Positions 49,573 through 59,207 of a DNA stretch of 64,000 nt are shown piece after piece. The DNA lies in the NCBI GenBank assembly GCA_050944435.1, contig JBMNRB010000004.1, positions 1 to 64,000 of the forward strand, in the 5' to 3' direction. This stretch comes from Ruminococcus_G sp050944435 (GTDB lineage Bacteria; Bacillota; Clostridia; Lachnospirales; Lachnospiraceae). The notes under the pieces are model-generated. The model did not search any database, had not been told where the DNA came from, and saw only the letters and a program-made list of their open reading frames with translations. Positions within the stretch are counted from its first letter, which is position 1. Each line of letters opens with the position of its first letter. A program made the position numbers and the translations under genes.

Positions 49573-50670
49573 TCATACGTTGAATCGGAACAGAATCACA
49601 TCGCCGTCTTTTACCACGTAATCTTTTCCCTCCATGCGGACAAGACCTTTGTCCCTGGCGCCTGCATAAGAACCGCAGTCCAGAAGATCCTGATAATTCA
49701 CCACTTCTGCCTTGATGAAACCGCGTTCAAAATCCGTATGGATTTTTCCTGCTGCCTGAGGCGCTTTGGTTCCCTGTTTTATTGTCCACGCCCTCGTCTC
49801 GTCTTCTCCTGCCGTCAGATAACTCAACAGTCCCAGCAGACGGTAACTGGCCTTGATCAGTTTCTCCAGACCGGACTCTTTCAGTCCCAGATCTTCCAGA
49901 AACATTTTCTTCTCATCCTCATCCAGCTCGGCAATCTCCTGCTCAATCTGTGCGCAGATCACAAAAACCTCGCTGTTCTGTTTCGCCGCATACTCTTTTA
50001 CTTCTGTCACAAAGGAATTGGACGCAGCGTCGTCTGCCAGTTCATCTTCCGCCACGTTTGCCGCAAAGATCACCGGTTTCTGCGTCAGCAGATTGTAGGC
50101 GGATACCATGGCTCCTTCCTCTTCATCCTCAAACTCCATGGTTTTCACCGGCTGTCCCCCTTCAAGATGGGCTTTCAGCTTTTCCAGCAGCTTCAGCTCT
50201 TTCGCCGCCCCTTTGTCGTTTCTCGCCGACCGGGAGGTCTTGGCAATTCTTCTCTCCAGTATCTCCAGATCGGAGAAAATCAATTCCAGCTCTATGGTCT
50301 CGATATCTCTTAAAGGATTGATGCTTCCGTCCACATGCACCACATTGGGATCCTCAAAGCAGCGCACCACATGGACAATAGCGTCCACCTCACGGATATT
50401 GGCCAGGAACTGATTTCCCAGACCTTCTCCCTTGGAAGCCCCCTTTACCAGTCCCGCTATGTCCACAAATTCAATTACCGCCGGCGTCACTTTTTTGGAA
50501 TGATAAAAATCCCCCAGCAGCTTCAGTCTCTCATCTGGAACCGGCACGATCCCCACATTGGGATCAATGGTACAGAATGGATAATTTGCTGATTCTGCCC
50601 CTGCCTTTGTCAGTGAATTAAATAATGTACTCTTCCCCACATTGGGAAGACCAACGATACCCAGTTTCAT
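49573..50670 (-). CDS. ychF: Redox-regulated ATPase/GTPase YchF
   Basis: 365 residues, the family length. The G1 P-loop is GLPNVGKSTLFNSLTKAG (about 6-23), G3 is FVDIAGLVKGASKGEGLGNQFL, and a TGS-like C-terminal domain ends GKDYVVKDGDVILFRFNV. YchF preferentially hydrolyses ATP and has roles in ribosome binding and oxidative stress. The start is ATG 50670, with GGAGGTAG. A promoter lies upstream, and lgt follows downstream. Confidence 0.96.
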   Translation of the reverse strand: MKLGIVGLPNVGKSTLFNSLTKAGAESANYPFCTIDPNVGIVPVPDERLKLLGDFYHSKKVTPAVIEFVDIAGLVKGASKGEGLGNQFLANIREVDAIVHVVRCFEDPNVVHVDGSINPLRDIETIELELIFSDLEILERRIAKTSRSARNDKGAAKELKLLEKLKAHLEGGQPVKTMEFEDEEEGAMVSAYNLLTQKPVIFAANVAEDELADDAASNSFVTEVKEYAAKQNSEVFVICAQIEQEIAELDEDEKKMFLEDLGLKESGLEKLIKASYRLLGLLSYLTAGEDETRAWTIKQGTKAPQAAGKIHTDFERGFIKAEVVNYQDLLDCGSYAGARDKGLVRMEGKDYVVKDGDVILFRFNV

Positions 50671-50731
50671 CTCTACCTCCTGCAGTTTCAGCGCCGGTCT
50701 CCGCCGACGTAATAATCATAACCATCCGTAG

Positions 50732-50760
50732 ATTTTATCACAGAAATGTTTCCCTGTAAA
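50732..50760 (-). promoter_or_regulatory. ychF promoter
   Basis: TTTACA (50755-50760), 17-bp spacer, TAAAAT (50732-50737) on the minus strand, upstream of ychF. Confidence 0.65.
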
Positions 50761-50762
50761 TA

Positions 50763-51410
50763 TCAGTCCAGCGATTCAATCATAATGAGTGTTCCCTCTC
50801 TCAGAGAGACCTTTGCCTCCTCCGCCGCAATCTCATTGCTGACTCCCAGGCTGCTGTCATTGGAAAGCACCGCATTCTTAAGGGGATATTTAAATCCTTC
50901 CAGGTTTACTCCGGAAGCTTTTTCCCCCAACGGCAGAAAAGAAACGTACTTTCCATACTGTTCCTTCTTTTTCAAAACCCGTTCCCCGGAAACCAGGGAA
51001 ATTCTGTTATGTTTATCCACCAGGCAGGCCTGACTCCCCTGTCTTTGCGCCTGCTGCAGAATATATATGTTTCCCATCACATGATCCAGCCTGGTTCCCG
51101 TGGCTCCCAGAATCCAGATCCGATCACTTTTCATCTCCAGGGCTTTTTCCAGGGCAATCTGTGTATCCGTAGCGTCCTTTTCCGGATTATATTCCCGAAT
51201 GGGCACCTGCTGTTCCCTGCGGTACTGTTCTATGATTTTTTCCGGCACACTGTCAAAGTCCCCCACAATAAGATCCGGCTGTATTTTGTTTTTTCTGGTA
51301 AAAGAAAGCCCGCCGTCCACCGCAATGATAAAATCAACTTTTTGTTTTCCCATAAAATCGAGGGCAAAATCACAATCGATATTGCCCCCGCTGATAATCA
51401 ATGTGTTCAC
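50763..51410 (-). CDS. thiN: Thiamine diphosphokinase
   Basis: 215 residues. The catalytic domain has IIAVDGGLSFT (about 29), PDLIVGDFDSVP and LGATGTRLDHVMGNIYIL, with the C-terminal thiamine-binding beta domain (SLVSGERVLKKK...). It pyrophosphorylates thiamine. The GTG at 51410 follows AAAGGA; a longer reading overlaps rpe and is not used. It is the last gene of the murE-to-thiN operon; the rpe stop is 13 bases upstream. Confidence 0.92.
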   Translation of the reverse strand: MNTLIISGGNIDCDFALDFMGKQKVDFIIAVDGGLSFTRKNKIQPDLIVGDFDSVPEKIIEQYRREQQVPIREYNPEKDATDTQIALEKALEMKSDRIWILGATGTRLDHVMGNIYILQQAQRQGSQACLVDKHNRISLVSGERVLKKKEQYGKYVSFLPLGEKASGVNLEGFKYPLKNAVLSNDSSLGVSNEIAAEEAKVSLREGTLIMIESLD

Positions 51411-51423
51411 TTTTTCCGTTCCT

Positions 51424-52083
51424 TTACTGATGACGTGCAAAAGCTTCCTGGAAGCCGGCAATATTTCCTTTGATATCGCCGCCAAACACGGCGGATCCCG
51501 CCACAATGATATTGGCTCCTGCTTCCAGTACCCGGTCAATGGTTTTCTGATTGATTCCGCCGTCCACCTGAATATCCGTATTAAGTTGCCGCTCTTCTAT
51601 CATTTTTTTCAGATCTGCGATTTTCTCCGTGGATTTCTCTATATAAGACTGGCCGCCGAATCCCGGATTTACCGTCATGAGCAGTACCATATCCAGTTTA
51701 TGAAGCACATAATCCAGCTGACATAAAGGCGTGGCCGGATTCAGCGCTACCCCGGCTTTGCACCCTGCTTTGTGAATCTGGGAGATACATCCCTCCAGAT
51801 GGCGGCAGGCTTCTGCATGAACGGTAATCAGATCTGCACCTGCTTTTGCAAAGTCTTCAATATAACGATCCGGATTGGATACCATCAGATGAACGTCAAA
51901 AAACAGACGGCTCTCTTTGCGGATCGATGTGATTACCGGCATTCCAAAGGAAATGCTGGGAACGAAATCCCCGTCCATCACATCAATGTGGAGCCACTCT
52001 ACCCCTGCCTCCTCTATGGTTTTCAACTGTTCTCCCAAACGATTGAAGTCGGCTGAGAGCATAGACGGTGATAATTGATACAT
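51424..52083 (-). CDS. rpe: Ribulose-phosphate 3-epimerase
   Basis: 219 residues. The TIM barrel has SPSMLSADFNRLGEQL (Ser and Leu at the substrate site), HIDVMDGDFVPSISFG (metal His/Asp), DVHLMVSNP, and MTVNPGFGGQSYI, then QVDGGINQKTI. It interconverts ribulose- and xylulose-5-phosphate in the pentose phosphate pathway. The start is ATG 52083, one base after the rsgA stop. Confidence 0.96.
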   Translation of the reverse strand: MYQLSPSMLSADFNRLGEQLKTIEEAGVEWLHIDVMDGDFVPSISFGMPVITSIRKESRLFFDVHLMVSNPDRYIEDFAKAGADLITVHAEACRHLEGCISQIHKAGCKAGVALNPATPLCQLDYVLHKLDMVLLMTVNPGFGGQSYIEKSTEKIADLKKMIEERQLNTDIQVDGGINQKTIDRVLEAGANIIVAGSAVFGGDIKGNIAGFQEAFARHQ

Positions 52084-52084
52084 A

Positions 52085-52969
52085 CTAATACCTCCTCTTC
52101 TCCTTTTCTTTCAGTTCTTCATATAATTCTTTATAATCCTCATAACGAATACGGCTGATCTCATTTCTTTCAACCGCCTGGATTACACCGCAGTCAGGTT
52201 CCGAAATATGAACGCACCCCTGAAAACGGCACGCTCCCTCATAGGGATGGAATTCAGGAAAATACTGCTTCAGTTCCTCTTTTTCCATATCCTCTACGGC
52301 CATGGCGGAAAAACCCGGCGTATCCATAAGATACGTATTCCCGTCCACGGCAATCAACTGCGCGTGACGGGTGGTGTGGCGTCCCCTCTTCAGTTTCCGG
52401 CTGATTTCCCCGGTTTCCATACAGACTTCATTCTGCAGAAGATTGGTGATGGTGGATTTTCCCACCCCTGACGGGCCTGCCACCACCGTCGTTTTCCCCT
52501 GGAGCACATTCCTGATCTGCCCTATTCCTTCTTCTTCACGGGCGCTCACCAGGAGAACCTGATACCCTGCTCCGGAATAAGTGCGGGATAAAAGCTCCAG
52601 TTCCTCTTCCTTGGCCAGTTCCTTTTTATTGAAGCAGACGATTGTTTTGATATTCTGCCGCTCCATCATAATCAGAAAGCGATCCAGCAGAGAAAAGCTG
52701 GGCCTGGGGTTCTCAATGGCGAAGATCACCATCGCCTGGTCAATATTAGAAGATGCCGGACGAATCAGCTCATTTTTTCTGGGGGCAATCTCAGTAATTA
52801 CCCCCGTACGCTCCTTTTCATCCAGCACTTCAAATTCCACATAATCTCCCACAAGGGGTTTTCTTTTTTCTTTTCTGAAAATACCTTTCGGCTTACATTC
52901 ATACATTCCGGATTCCGCTGCATATACGTAGTAGAATCCGGCAATTCCCTTTGTAATTCTTCCCTGCAT
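52085..52969 (-). CDS. rsgA: Ribosome small subunit-dependent GTPase A
   Basis: 294 residues. An N-terminal OB fold is followed by a circularly permuted GTPase with FNKKEL (G4-like), GPSGVGKST (P-loop, about 170) and DTPGFS, then a zinc-binding CRFQGCVHISEPDC cluster. RsgA checks 30S subunit maturation. The start is ATG 52969, five bases after prkC. Its place between prkC and rpe is the Bacillus order. Confidence 0.96.
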   Translation of the reverse strand: MQGRITKGIAGFYYVYAAESGMYECKPKGIFRKEKRKPLVGDYVEFEVLDEKERTGVITEIAPRKNELIRPASSNIDQAMVIFAIENPRPSFSLLDRFLIMMERQNIKTIVCFNKKELAKEEELELLSRTYSGAGYQVLLVSAREEEGIGQIRNVLQGKTTVVAGPSGVGKSTITNLLQNEVCMETGEISRKLKRGRHTTRHAQLIAVDGNTYLMDTPGFSAMAVEDMEKEELKQYFPEFHPYEGACRFQGCVHISEPDCGVIQAVERNEISRIRYEDYKELYEELKEKEKRRY

Positions 52970-52974
52970 ATTAT

Positions 52975-55107
52975 CTATTCTGCCTGACTGAAGGTGACGG
53001 GATAGCTGGCCCGCTCCACATAGTCTCCGTTTACCATCTCATACAGTATCACGGTTCCCTCAGACTGTCCGTCTGCTCCCGCTACGTTCAGCGTATAGGG
53101 AAAATCAATCTGCTGTCCATCCACGATGGTAACTGCGCTCTGTCCGTCCTGCTCCAGCACCAGCTGTACTGCGCCGCCCTGATAATTGCTGGGCTGTCCC
53201 AGAGAATCGGTACAGACCCAGGAACCGCTGTAGGAGCCGGACTGGGTTCCGTCGGGATCCAGCCGCGCCGTCTCGTCGGATGTACTGCCGGGGTTGTTTA
53301 CATAGATGGTAATCGCTGCCCCCGCATTTACTGTAGTCCCGGATTCAATGCTCTGATCGTAAACTTCTCCTTCCGCCACGCTGCTGCTGCTGCCGGTTTC
53401 CACAGTGACCACCAGCCCAAGATTTTCCAGCGTGGATCTGGCATCGGCTTCGGAAATTCCTCTCACGCTGGGTACGGTTACCTCTTCATCAGAAGCGCCC
53501 AGACTCACCACCAGGGTTATCGTATCTCCCGCATTGACTTCAGTACCTACTTCAGGACTGACGGAAATTACGTTTCCTGCCGCCACATCTGCACTGTAAT
53601 CATTCTGAATACTCGTCTGCAGTCCCATATCCAGCAGCGTAGCCTCCGCGTCTGCCTGGGGCTGATTCACCACATTGGGTACTGTCAAAGCTGCGTTTCC
53701 TGTGCTCAATGTATATTCAATGGTGGTATGGCGTGCTACCTGCTCTCCCGGTTCATAATTCTGAGCCATAATCTGACCCGCCGGATACTCGCTGGAAGCT
53801 TCCTCTCCGCCTTTTACCAGTCCAAGACCGGTGTCTTTCAACTCGGCTTCCGCCTCTTCCACTGTCTTTCCTCTCAGATCCGGCACCGTTACCGTATCTT
53901 CCTCATCTGTATTTTCAGCTTCTTCTGTAGGCTGCTGTTCTTCCACCTGCTGATCTTCCCGATCGTTGGATCCGAAACGAAAGACGCCTGCCGCTGTTCC
54001 GATGAAATACACCAGAATACAGATGATAATGGCGCCGATGATAAAGCCTCCGATGGTCATGGCCTTCTCCAGCTTGCTGCTGATACCGTCTTCGTCTTCC
54101 TCATCCTCGTCGTAAGACTCATCGTCCTCCATATCATCATCATAAAGTACCTGCTGCTCCTGCTGACTGGAAGGAGTATACGTATTCTGGGACGTCCGTC
54201 CTTCCTTTATGGCATTCATTTCCTCATCTGACATCCGCACCGTCTGCGCATGGTCAGACAGCGGAACGAGGGAAACGAAATCCCCCTGGGGATCCACCAG
54301 AGAACGTTTCAGATCTTCAATAACTTCGGAAAGATTGTTATATCTTCTGTCCACGCTTTTTTGGGTACATTTCAAAATGATCTGTTCCAGGCTGAAGGGA
54401 AGATCCGGCGTGTACCTGGAAGGCGGAACCATTTCCTCCTGAAGGTGTTTGATGGCAATGGCAACGGACGTGTCGCCGTCAAAGGGCACCCGGCCTGTAA
54501 CCATCTCATACATGGTGATACCCAGCGAATAGATATCACTTTTTTTATCACTGTAACCGCCCCTTACCTGTTCCGGAGAACTGTAATGAACGGAAACCAT
54601 TACGTTGGAAGTTATGGTGTTTGATGTTACGGCCCGGGCGATTCCGAAATCCGACAGTTTCACCTTGCCGTCTGTGGATATAATAATATTCTGAGGCTTC
54701 ACATCTCTGTGCACAATATTGCTGTTGTGAGCCGCCTCCAGCCCCAGGGATACCTGAATAGCAATACTGGTGGCCTCTTTTACACTCAGTTTTCCCTTCT
54801 TCTTAATATAGTCTTTCAGCGTGATGCCTTCCACCAGTTCCATCACAATGAAATTGACGCCGGCATCGTCTCCCACATCGTATACATTTACAATATTGGG
54901 ATGGGCCAGTCCTGCCGCAGCCTGCGCTTCCTTCTGGAATTTCGCGATAAAGGTTTTATCATCCCGAAATTCCGGCTTCAAAACTTTTACGGCTACAAGA
55001 CGGTTCAGCTTATGATCCCGGGCTTTATAAACATCGGCCATGCCGCCGGTTCCCACTTTGCTGATTATCTCATAACGCTCCGCTAAAATCATTCCCTCTT
55101 TTAACAT
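52975..55107 (-). CDS. prkC: PASTA-domain Ser/Thr protein kinase (PrkC/PknB type)
   Basis: 710 residues. The N-terminal kinase domain has GTGGMADVY (about 19-27), the catalytic Lys in VAVKVLK (41), HRDVKPQN (133-140) and DFGIAR (153-158). A TM segment lies at about residues 350-375, preceded by an acidic juxtamembrane stretch. Three PASTA repeats (about 398-465, 466-532, 534-602) follow, then about 105 residues with an unknown C-terminal domain. It senses muropeptides/lipid II and phosphorylates division, translation and wall proteins. It overlaps the phosphatase prpC by 7 bp, a conserved pair. The extra C-terminal domain is atypical. Confidence 0.95.
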   Translation of the reverse strand: MLKEGMILAERYEIISKVGTGGMADVYKARDHKLNRLVAVKVLKPEFRDDKTFIAKFQKEAQAAAGLAHPNIVNVYDVGDDAGVNFIVMELVEGITLKDYIKKKGKLSVKEATSIAIQVSLGLEAAHNSNIVHRDVKPQNIIISTDGKVKLSDFGIARAVTSNTITSNVMVSVHYSSPEQVRGGYSDKKSDIYSLGITMYEMVTGRVPFDGDTSVAIAIKHLQEEMVPPSRYTPDLPFSLEQIILKCTQKSVDRRYNNLSEVIEDLKRSLVDPQGDFVSLVPLSDHAQTVRMSDEEMNAIKEGRTSQNTYTPSSQQEQQVLYDDDMEDDESYDEDEEDEDGISSKLEKAMTIGGFIIGAIIICILVYFIGTAAGVFRFGSNDREDQQVEEQQPTEEAENTDEEDTVTVPDLRGKTVEEAEAELKDTGLGLVKGGEEASSEYPAGQIMAQNYEPGEQVARHTTIEYTLSTGNAALTVPNVVNQPQADAEATLLDMGLQTSIQNDYSADVAAGNVISVSPEVGTEVNAGDTITLVVSLGASDEEVTVPSVRGISEADARSTLENLGLVVTVETGSSSSVAEGEVYDQSIESGTTVNAGAAITIYVNNPGSTSDETARLDPDGTQSGSYSGSWVCTDSLGQPSNYQGGAVQLVLEQDGQSAVTIVDGQQIDFPYTLNVAGADGQSEGTVILYEMVNGDYVERASYPVTFSQAE

Positions 55108-55844
55108 TCTCTCACCTCTTCAATAAATGGTTCTACTACAATGACGGCTATATTATCCTTTCCGCCATTTTCATTGGCCTTCTCCATCAGCGCAACTGAA
55201 GGATCGGATCCATCGCCGCATTCCCGGAGAACATCATACATCTCCTCGTCAGAAACCATACCATACAGCCCGTCAGAACAAAGGACAATCTTTGCGTCTT
55301 TTTCCAGTTTCACATCAAAAAAATCAATGGCAACATCATTCCCGGTTCCCAGAGCCCTGGTGATAATATTACGATCCGGATGTGTCCTGGCTTCTTCTTT
55401 GCTCAATTCTCCCATACGGAGCATCTCCCCTACCAGAGAATGATCCCTGGTTACCTGATCCATCTTCTGACCCGCTATATACAGCCGGCTGTCGCCCACA
55501 TTGGCTACATAGGCATAATGACCCACCACTGTGGCTGCAACGACCGTCGTTCCCATACCTCTCAATTTTTCATTCTTTTTCGCTTCTTTTAAAAGTTCTC
55601 GATTCGCCGTCTCTATCGCATTGCGTATAATTTTGATGGGATTAAAATTGGTATCCGCTTTCACTGTCTCTACAAAAGTCTCTACGGCATATCTGGAAGC
55701 AAAATCTCCGCCGTTATGACCTCCCATACCATCTGCTACTATAAAAAGATTAGGAAGGTTTCCTATCTGGCGGGAAGATGCGTATATGTAGTCCTGATTT
55801 GATTGCCTGACCTGTCCCACGTCAGTAACAGAATACACTTTCAT
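55101..55844 (-). CDS. prpC: Ser/Thr protein phosphatase (PrpC/Stp1, PP2C family)
   Basis: 247 residues. The PP2C metal sites include TDVGQVRQSNQDY, VADGMGGHNGGDFAS, NVGDSRLYI, VTRDHSLV and LCSDGLYGM. It removes phosphate from PrkC and its targets. The start is ATG 55844, and the downstream kinase gene overlaps it by 7 bp. It is in the conserved order rlmN-prpC-prkC-rsgA. Confidence 0.96.
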   Translation of the reverse strand: MKVYSVTDVGQVRQSNQDYIYASSRQIGNLPNLFIVADGMGGHNGGDFASRYAVETFVETVKADTNFNPIKIIRNAIETANRELLKEAKKNEKLRGMGTTVVAATVVGHYAYVANVGDSRLYIAGQKMDQVTRDHSLVGEMLRMGELSKEEARTHPDRNIITRALGTGNDVAIDFFDVKLEKDAKIVLCSDGLYGMVSDEEMYDVLRECGDGSDPSVALMEKANENGGKDNIAVIVVEPFIEEVREC

Positions 55845-55856
55845 TTTTTTCTTCTC

Positions 55857-56903
55857 CTACTTTAAGTTATCAAGATAGCTTCTGCGAAGCTGGCCGCAGG
55901 CCCCATCGATGTCCCGGCCCATTTCTCTTCTAATAGTAACATTTATTCCGTATTTTTCAAGCTTATTTTTGAATTTCTCCACAACTTTTTTGTCAGACTG
56001 AACGAAATTTCTTTCTTTGATCGGGTTGACCGGAATCAGATTCACATGACAATTATGGCCTTTTAAAAGGGCGGCCAGTTCATCCGCATCCGCCTGACTG
56101 TCATTTTCCCCTCCCACAAGACTGTATTCAAAAGAAATTCTTCTGCCCGTCTCCCGGAAGTATTCCCGGCACCCTTCCATAATTTCTCCTATGGAATACC
56201 GATTGGCCACAGGCATCAATTTCCTTCTTTTTTCGTCATTGGGCGCATGGAGGGAGATGGCCAGCGTTATGGAAAATTTTTCTTTTGCCAGTTTGTAAAT
56301 CATCGGCACAAGGCCGCAGGTAGATATGGTAATATTCCGCTGACTTAACCCCAGCCCCCTGTCGTCGGACAAAATCCGGATAAATCGGACCAATGCATCG
56401 TAATTGTCCAGAGGCTCTCCCGTCCCCATTACCACCACATTGGAAACCCGCTCCCCGGTTATTTTCCCAATCTGATAAACCTGTTCCAGCATTTCCGCCG
56501 GCTCCAGATTTCTGGTGAGGCCTCCGATGGTAGAAGCGCAGAAACGGCAGCCCATCCTGCAGCCCACCTGAGAAGATATGCAGACGGAATTCCCGTGGTG
56601 ATACTTCATCCATACGCTTTCGATCACATAGCCGTCCCTTAACCGAAACAGAAATTTCTTCGTTCCGTCAATCCGGGAAGTCTGAACCTGAATCGCCTCC
56701 ATATTCCCAAGGGGGTAATCCCTGTTTAATTTTTCCCGCAGAACCTTGGACAGATTGGTCATTTCACCGTAATCAAAAGCCTGCTTTTTATGGAGCCATT
56801 CGTAAATCTGCCCCCCTTTAAAGGGTTTTTCCCCCAGGCCTTCCGCCAGTTCTTTTAATTCCTCCTTGTAAAAGGAACGTATATCCTGATATCCCTCCAT
56901 CAC
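55857..56903 (-). CDS. rlmN: Dual-specificity 23S rRNA/tRNA adenine-C2 methyltransferase RlmN
   Basis: 348 residues. The radical-SAM motif is GCRMGCRFCAST (CxxxCxxC, about 113-124), followed by NVVVMGTGEPLDNYD and SLHAPNDEKR. A second Cys near the C-terminus (ACGQLR) belongs to the methyl-Cys mechanism. It methylates A2503 of 23S rRNA and A37 of some tRNAs. The start ATG 56903 overlaps the rsmB stop by 4 bp. Confidence 0.96.
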   Translation of the reverse strand: MMEGYQDIRSFYKEELKELAEGLGEKPFKGGQIYEWLHKKQAFDYGEMTNLSKVLREKLNRDYPLGNMEAIQVQTSRIDGTKKFLFRLRDGYVIESVWMKYHHGNSVCISSQVGCRMGCRFCASTIGGLTRNLEPAEMLEQVYQIGKITGERVSNVVVMGTGEPLDNYDALVRFIRILSDDRGLGLSQRNITISTCGLVPMIYKLAKEKFSITLAISLHAPNDEKRRKLMPVANRYSIGEIMEGCREYFRETGRRISFEYSLVGGENDSQADADELAALLKGHNCHVNLIPVNPIKERNFVQSDKKVVEKFKNKLEKYGINVTIRREMGRDIDGACGQLRRSYLDNLK

Positions 56904-58252
56904 TTTTTCCTTTTCATCCTTGCAATAAAAAATCCGTCTGATTTATGCACGCCCGGCAGCAGCTGAAGCCAGCCCTCCCCCGTCGTCTCGCTCTGCAGTT
57001 CCTCAGGAAGGTAGGGATTAAGGCTTTCCAGCTCATAGGGATAATTTTCCACAAACCACTGTACGTTTTTCTGATTTTCTTCTTCCGAAATGGTGCAGGT
57101 GCTGTAAATCAGCGTCCCGCCTTCTTTCACGTAAAAAGAAGCGTTGTGAAGGATTCTTTTCTGCAAAATAATCAGATCCTCCTGCTTCTGCCGGGTCACC
57201 TTATATTTAATATCATTCTTTTTGCCGATAACGCCAAAACCGGAACAGGGAACGTCTGCCAGCACAATATCCGCTTTTCCCACCGACTCTCTGTCAAAAA
57301 CTGTTGCATCTTTGCAGACTGCCTTTACATTGGACACATTCATCCTTCCGATATTTTCTTCTATCATCTGCACCTTATATTCTGTCAGATCCCTGGCTTC
57401 CACATACCCCCGTCCCTTCATTTTGTCCGCCATATGAAGGCTTTTTCCTCCGGGCGCCGCGCATAGATCCAGCACATAATCTCCCTCCCTGGGCGCCGCC
57501 GCCTCTGTCACCAGCATGGAACTTACATCCTGTACCATAATGCAGCCCATTCGGAACACATTCAGCATCCGCAGGTAATTGTAGCCGGAAATATAATAGG
57601 CATAATCCAGGTAGGGCGCTTTCTCCACCGTAACATTCTGTTCCCGCAGCCGTTTGATGGTCACATCGGTGTCAATCATATACTGTGCGCATCGAATGGT
57701 TGTGGGTTTATCCTTCAGAAAATCCTCAGCCATGGTCTTTACCGTCTCAAAATCATAGGACGCCAGCCATTTTTCCACCAGCCAGACAGGCAGTGAGTAA
57801 GTAACGGATAAATACTGTACCGGCTGACTGGCCGGAGGAAAGGTTATATTTTCTTTATTTCTGGCAATGTTTCTTAACACCCCGTTTACAAATCCCTTTA
57901 AACTGTAAAACCCTTTTTTCTGGGCCAGTTTCACCGCCTCATTACAGACGGCAGAGTCGGGTATACGGTCCATATACATCAGCTGATATGCTCCGCTTCT
58001 TAATATTTCCCGTATCACCGGCTTCATTTTCTCCACTTTCACACTGGAAAACTGCCCGATAATATAATCCATCTGCAGCATATATTCCACGGTTCCCTCA
58101 CAGACACGGGTAATAAAAGCCCGATCCTGTTTGGGCAGGTACTGGTATTTATCCAAAGCGTTTCTTATTGCAATATGACTGTACTCTCCATCCCGGTTAA
58201 TCTCCAGCAAGATCCCCAGGATAATTTCTCTTGTGCTGCTTACACCTGCCAT
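56900..58252 (-). CDS. rsmB: 16S rRNA (cytosine-967-C5)-methyltransferase
   Basis: 450 residues. A NusB-like N-terminal domain (about 1-140) is followed by the SAM-binding DLCAAPGGKSLHMAD (about 262) and ADVPCSGFGVIGKKNDIKYK (first catalytic Cys), then YSTCTISEEEN (second catalytic Cys). It methylates C967 of 16S rRNA. It overlaps rlmN by 4 bp and lies 19 bases after fmt. Confidence 0.95.
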   Translation of the reverse strand: MAGVSSTREIILGILLEINRDGEYSHIAIRNALDKYQYLPKQDRAFITRVCEGTVEYMLQMDYIIGQFSSVKVEKMKPVIREILRSGAYQLMYMDRIPDSAVCNEAVKLAQKKGFYSLKGFVNGVLRNIARNKENITFPPASQPVQYLSVTYSLPVWLVEKWLASYDFETVKTMAEDFLKDKPTTIRCAQYMIDTDVTIKRLREQNVTVEKAPYLDYAYYISGYNYLRMLNVFRMGCIMVQDVSSMLVTEAAAPREGDYVLDLCAAPGGKSLHMADKMKGRGYVEARDLTEYKVQMIEENIGRMNVSNVKAVCKDATVFDRESVGKADIVLADVPCSGFGVIGKKNDIKYKVTRQKQEDLIILQKRILHNASFYVKEGGTLIYSTCTISEEENQKNVQWFVENYPYELESLNPYLPEELQSETTGEGWLQLLPGVHKSDGFFIARMKRKK

Positions 58253-58271
58253 GATCCTTCCTCCGACTTCT

Positions 58272-59207
58272 TTATCTGCCCAGAACTATATCGTCTTCTA
58301 TCTGGCATCCCCTTAAAAAGGCATCCGCATCCATCCTCTTCTTCCCTTCCAGCTGAAGTTCACAGATACACAAGATACCTTCGCCCGTCTGCACGAAAAT
58401 TCCTTCCCTTGAAGTTTTTACCACCTGGCCTGGAGATTTTCCGCTGTTTTCCTCTAATACCCGGGCTTTCCAGATTTTCAGATTTTTTCCTTTCAGCCAA
58501 GTGTAAGCGCTGGGCCATGGATTTAATCCCCGGATCAGCCGTTCCAGCACATCTGCTGGTTCCTCCCACTTGATATTCCCCATCTTTTTTGTAATCATCG
58601 CCGCGTAGGGGGTCGGACTGAGATCCGGCTGTTTTTCAAAAACCGCCGTCCCGTCTTCCAGCCGGGGCAGAGTTTCTACCAGAAGTCTGGCTCCCGCCTC
58701 GCTCAGCTTGTCAAAAAGGCTTCCCCCCGTCTCATCTTCTGCCAGAGGAACCGCCACTTTCGAAATCATATCGCCGGTGTCCAGCCCTTCGTCCATCCGC
58801 ATAATCGTAACGCCGGATTCCTTCCTTCCGTCAATAACCGCCCACTGTATGGGCGCCGCTCCCCGGTAATCCGGAAGGAGAGAAGCATGAACATTAATAC
58901 AGCCAAATCTGGGAATGCCCAGCAGCCTGCCGGGAATAATCTGTCCAAAAGCCACCACCACGATAACATCCGGGCTGATGGATTCCATCTGTTCCAAAAA
59001 GGCTTCTTCTTTTACCCTGGCCGGCTGAAGGACCGGGATTCCCAGCGAAAGGGCCGCCTCTTTCACCGGCGTAGGCTGCATGGCCTTTCCCCTTCCCTTT
59101 GGTTTGTCCGGCTGCGTCACCACTGCTGCAATCTCATGGCCGGTCTGCGCCAGCGCCTTTAACGTACCCACGGAAAAATCCGGAGTTCCCATAAAAACTA
59201 TTCTCAT
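58272..59207 (-). CDS. fmt: Methionyl-tRNA formyltransferase
   Basis: 311 residues. MRIVFMGTPDFSVGTLKAL opens, and the formyl-THF site HASLLPDYRGAAPIQWAVIDG contains the catalytic Asn/His/Asp region. The C-terminal domain begins around LRIWKA-like text (NLKIWKARVLE). It formylates Met-tRNAi for initiation. It overlaps def by 4 bp, a coupling that matches the fmt/def pair function. Confidence 0.96.
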   Translation of the reverse strand: MRIVFMGTPDFSVGTLKALAQTGHEIAAVVTQPDKPKGRGKAMQPTPVKEAALSLGIPVLQPARVKEEAFLEQMESISPDVIVVVAFGQIIPGRLLGIPRFGCINVHASLLPDYRGAAPIQWAVIDGRKESGVTIMRMDEGLDTGDMISKVAVPLAEDETGGSLFDKLSEAGARLLVETLPRLEDGTAVFEKQPDLSPTPYAAMITKKMGNIKWEEPADVLERLIRGLNPWPSAYTWLKGKNLKIWKARVLEENSGKSPGQVVKTSREGIFVQTGEGILCICELQLEGKKRMDADAFLRGCQIEDDIVLGR

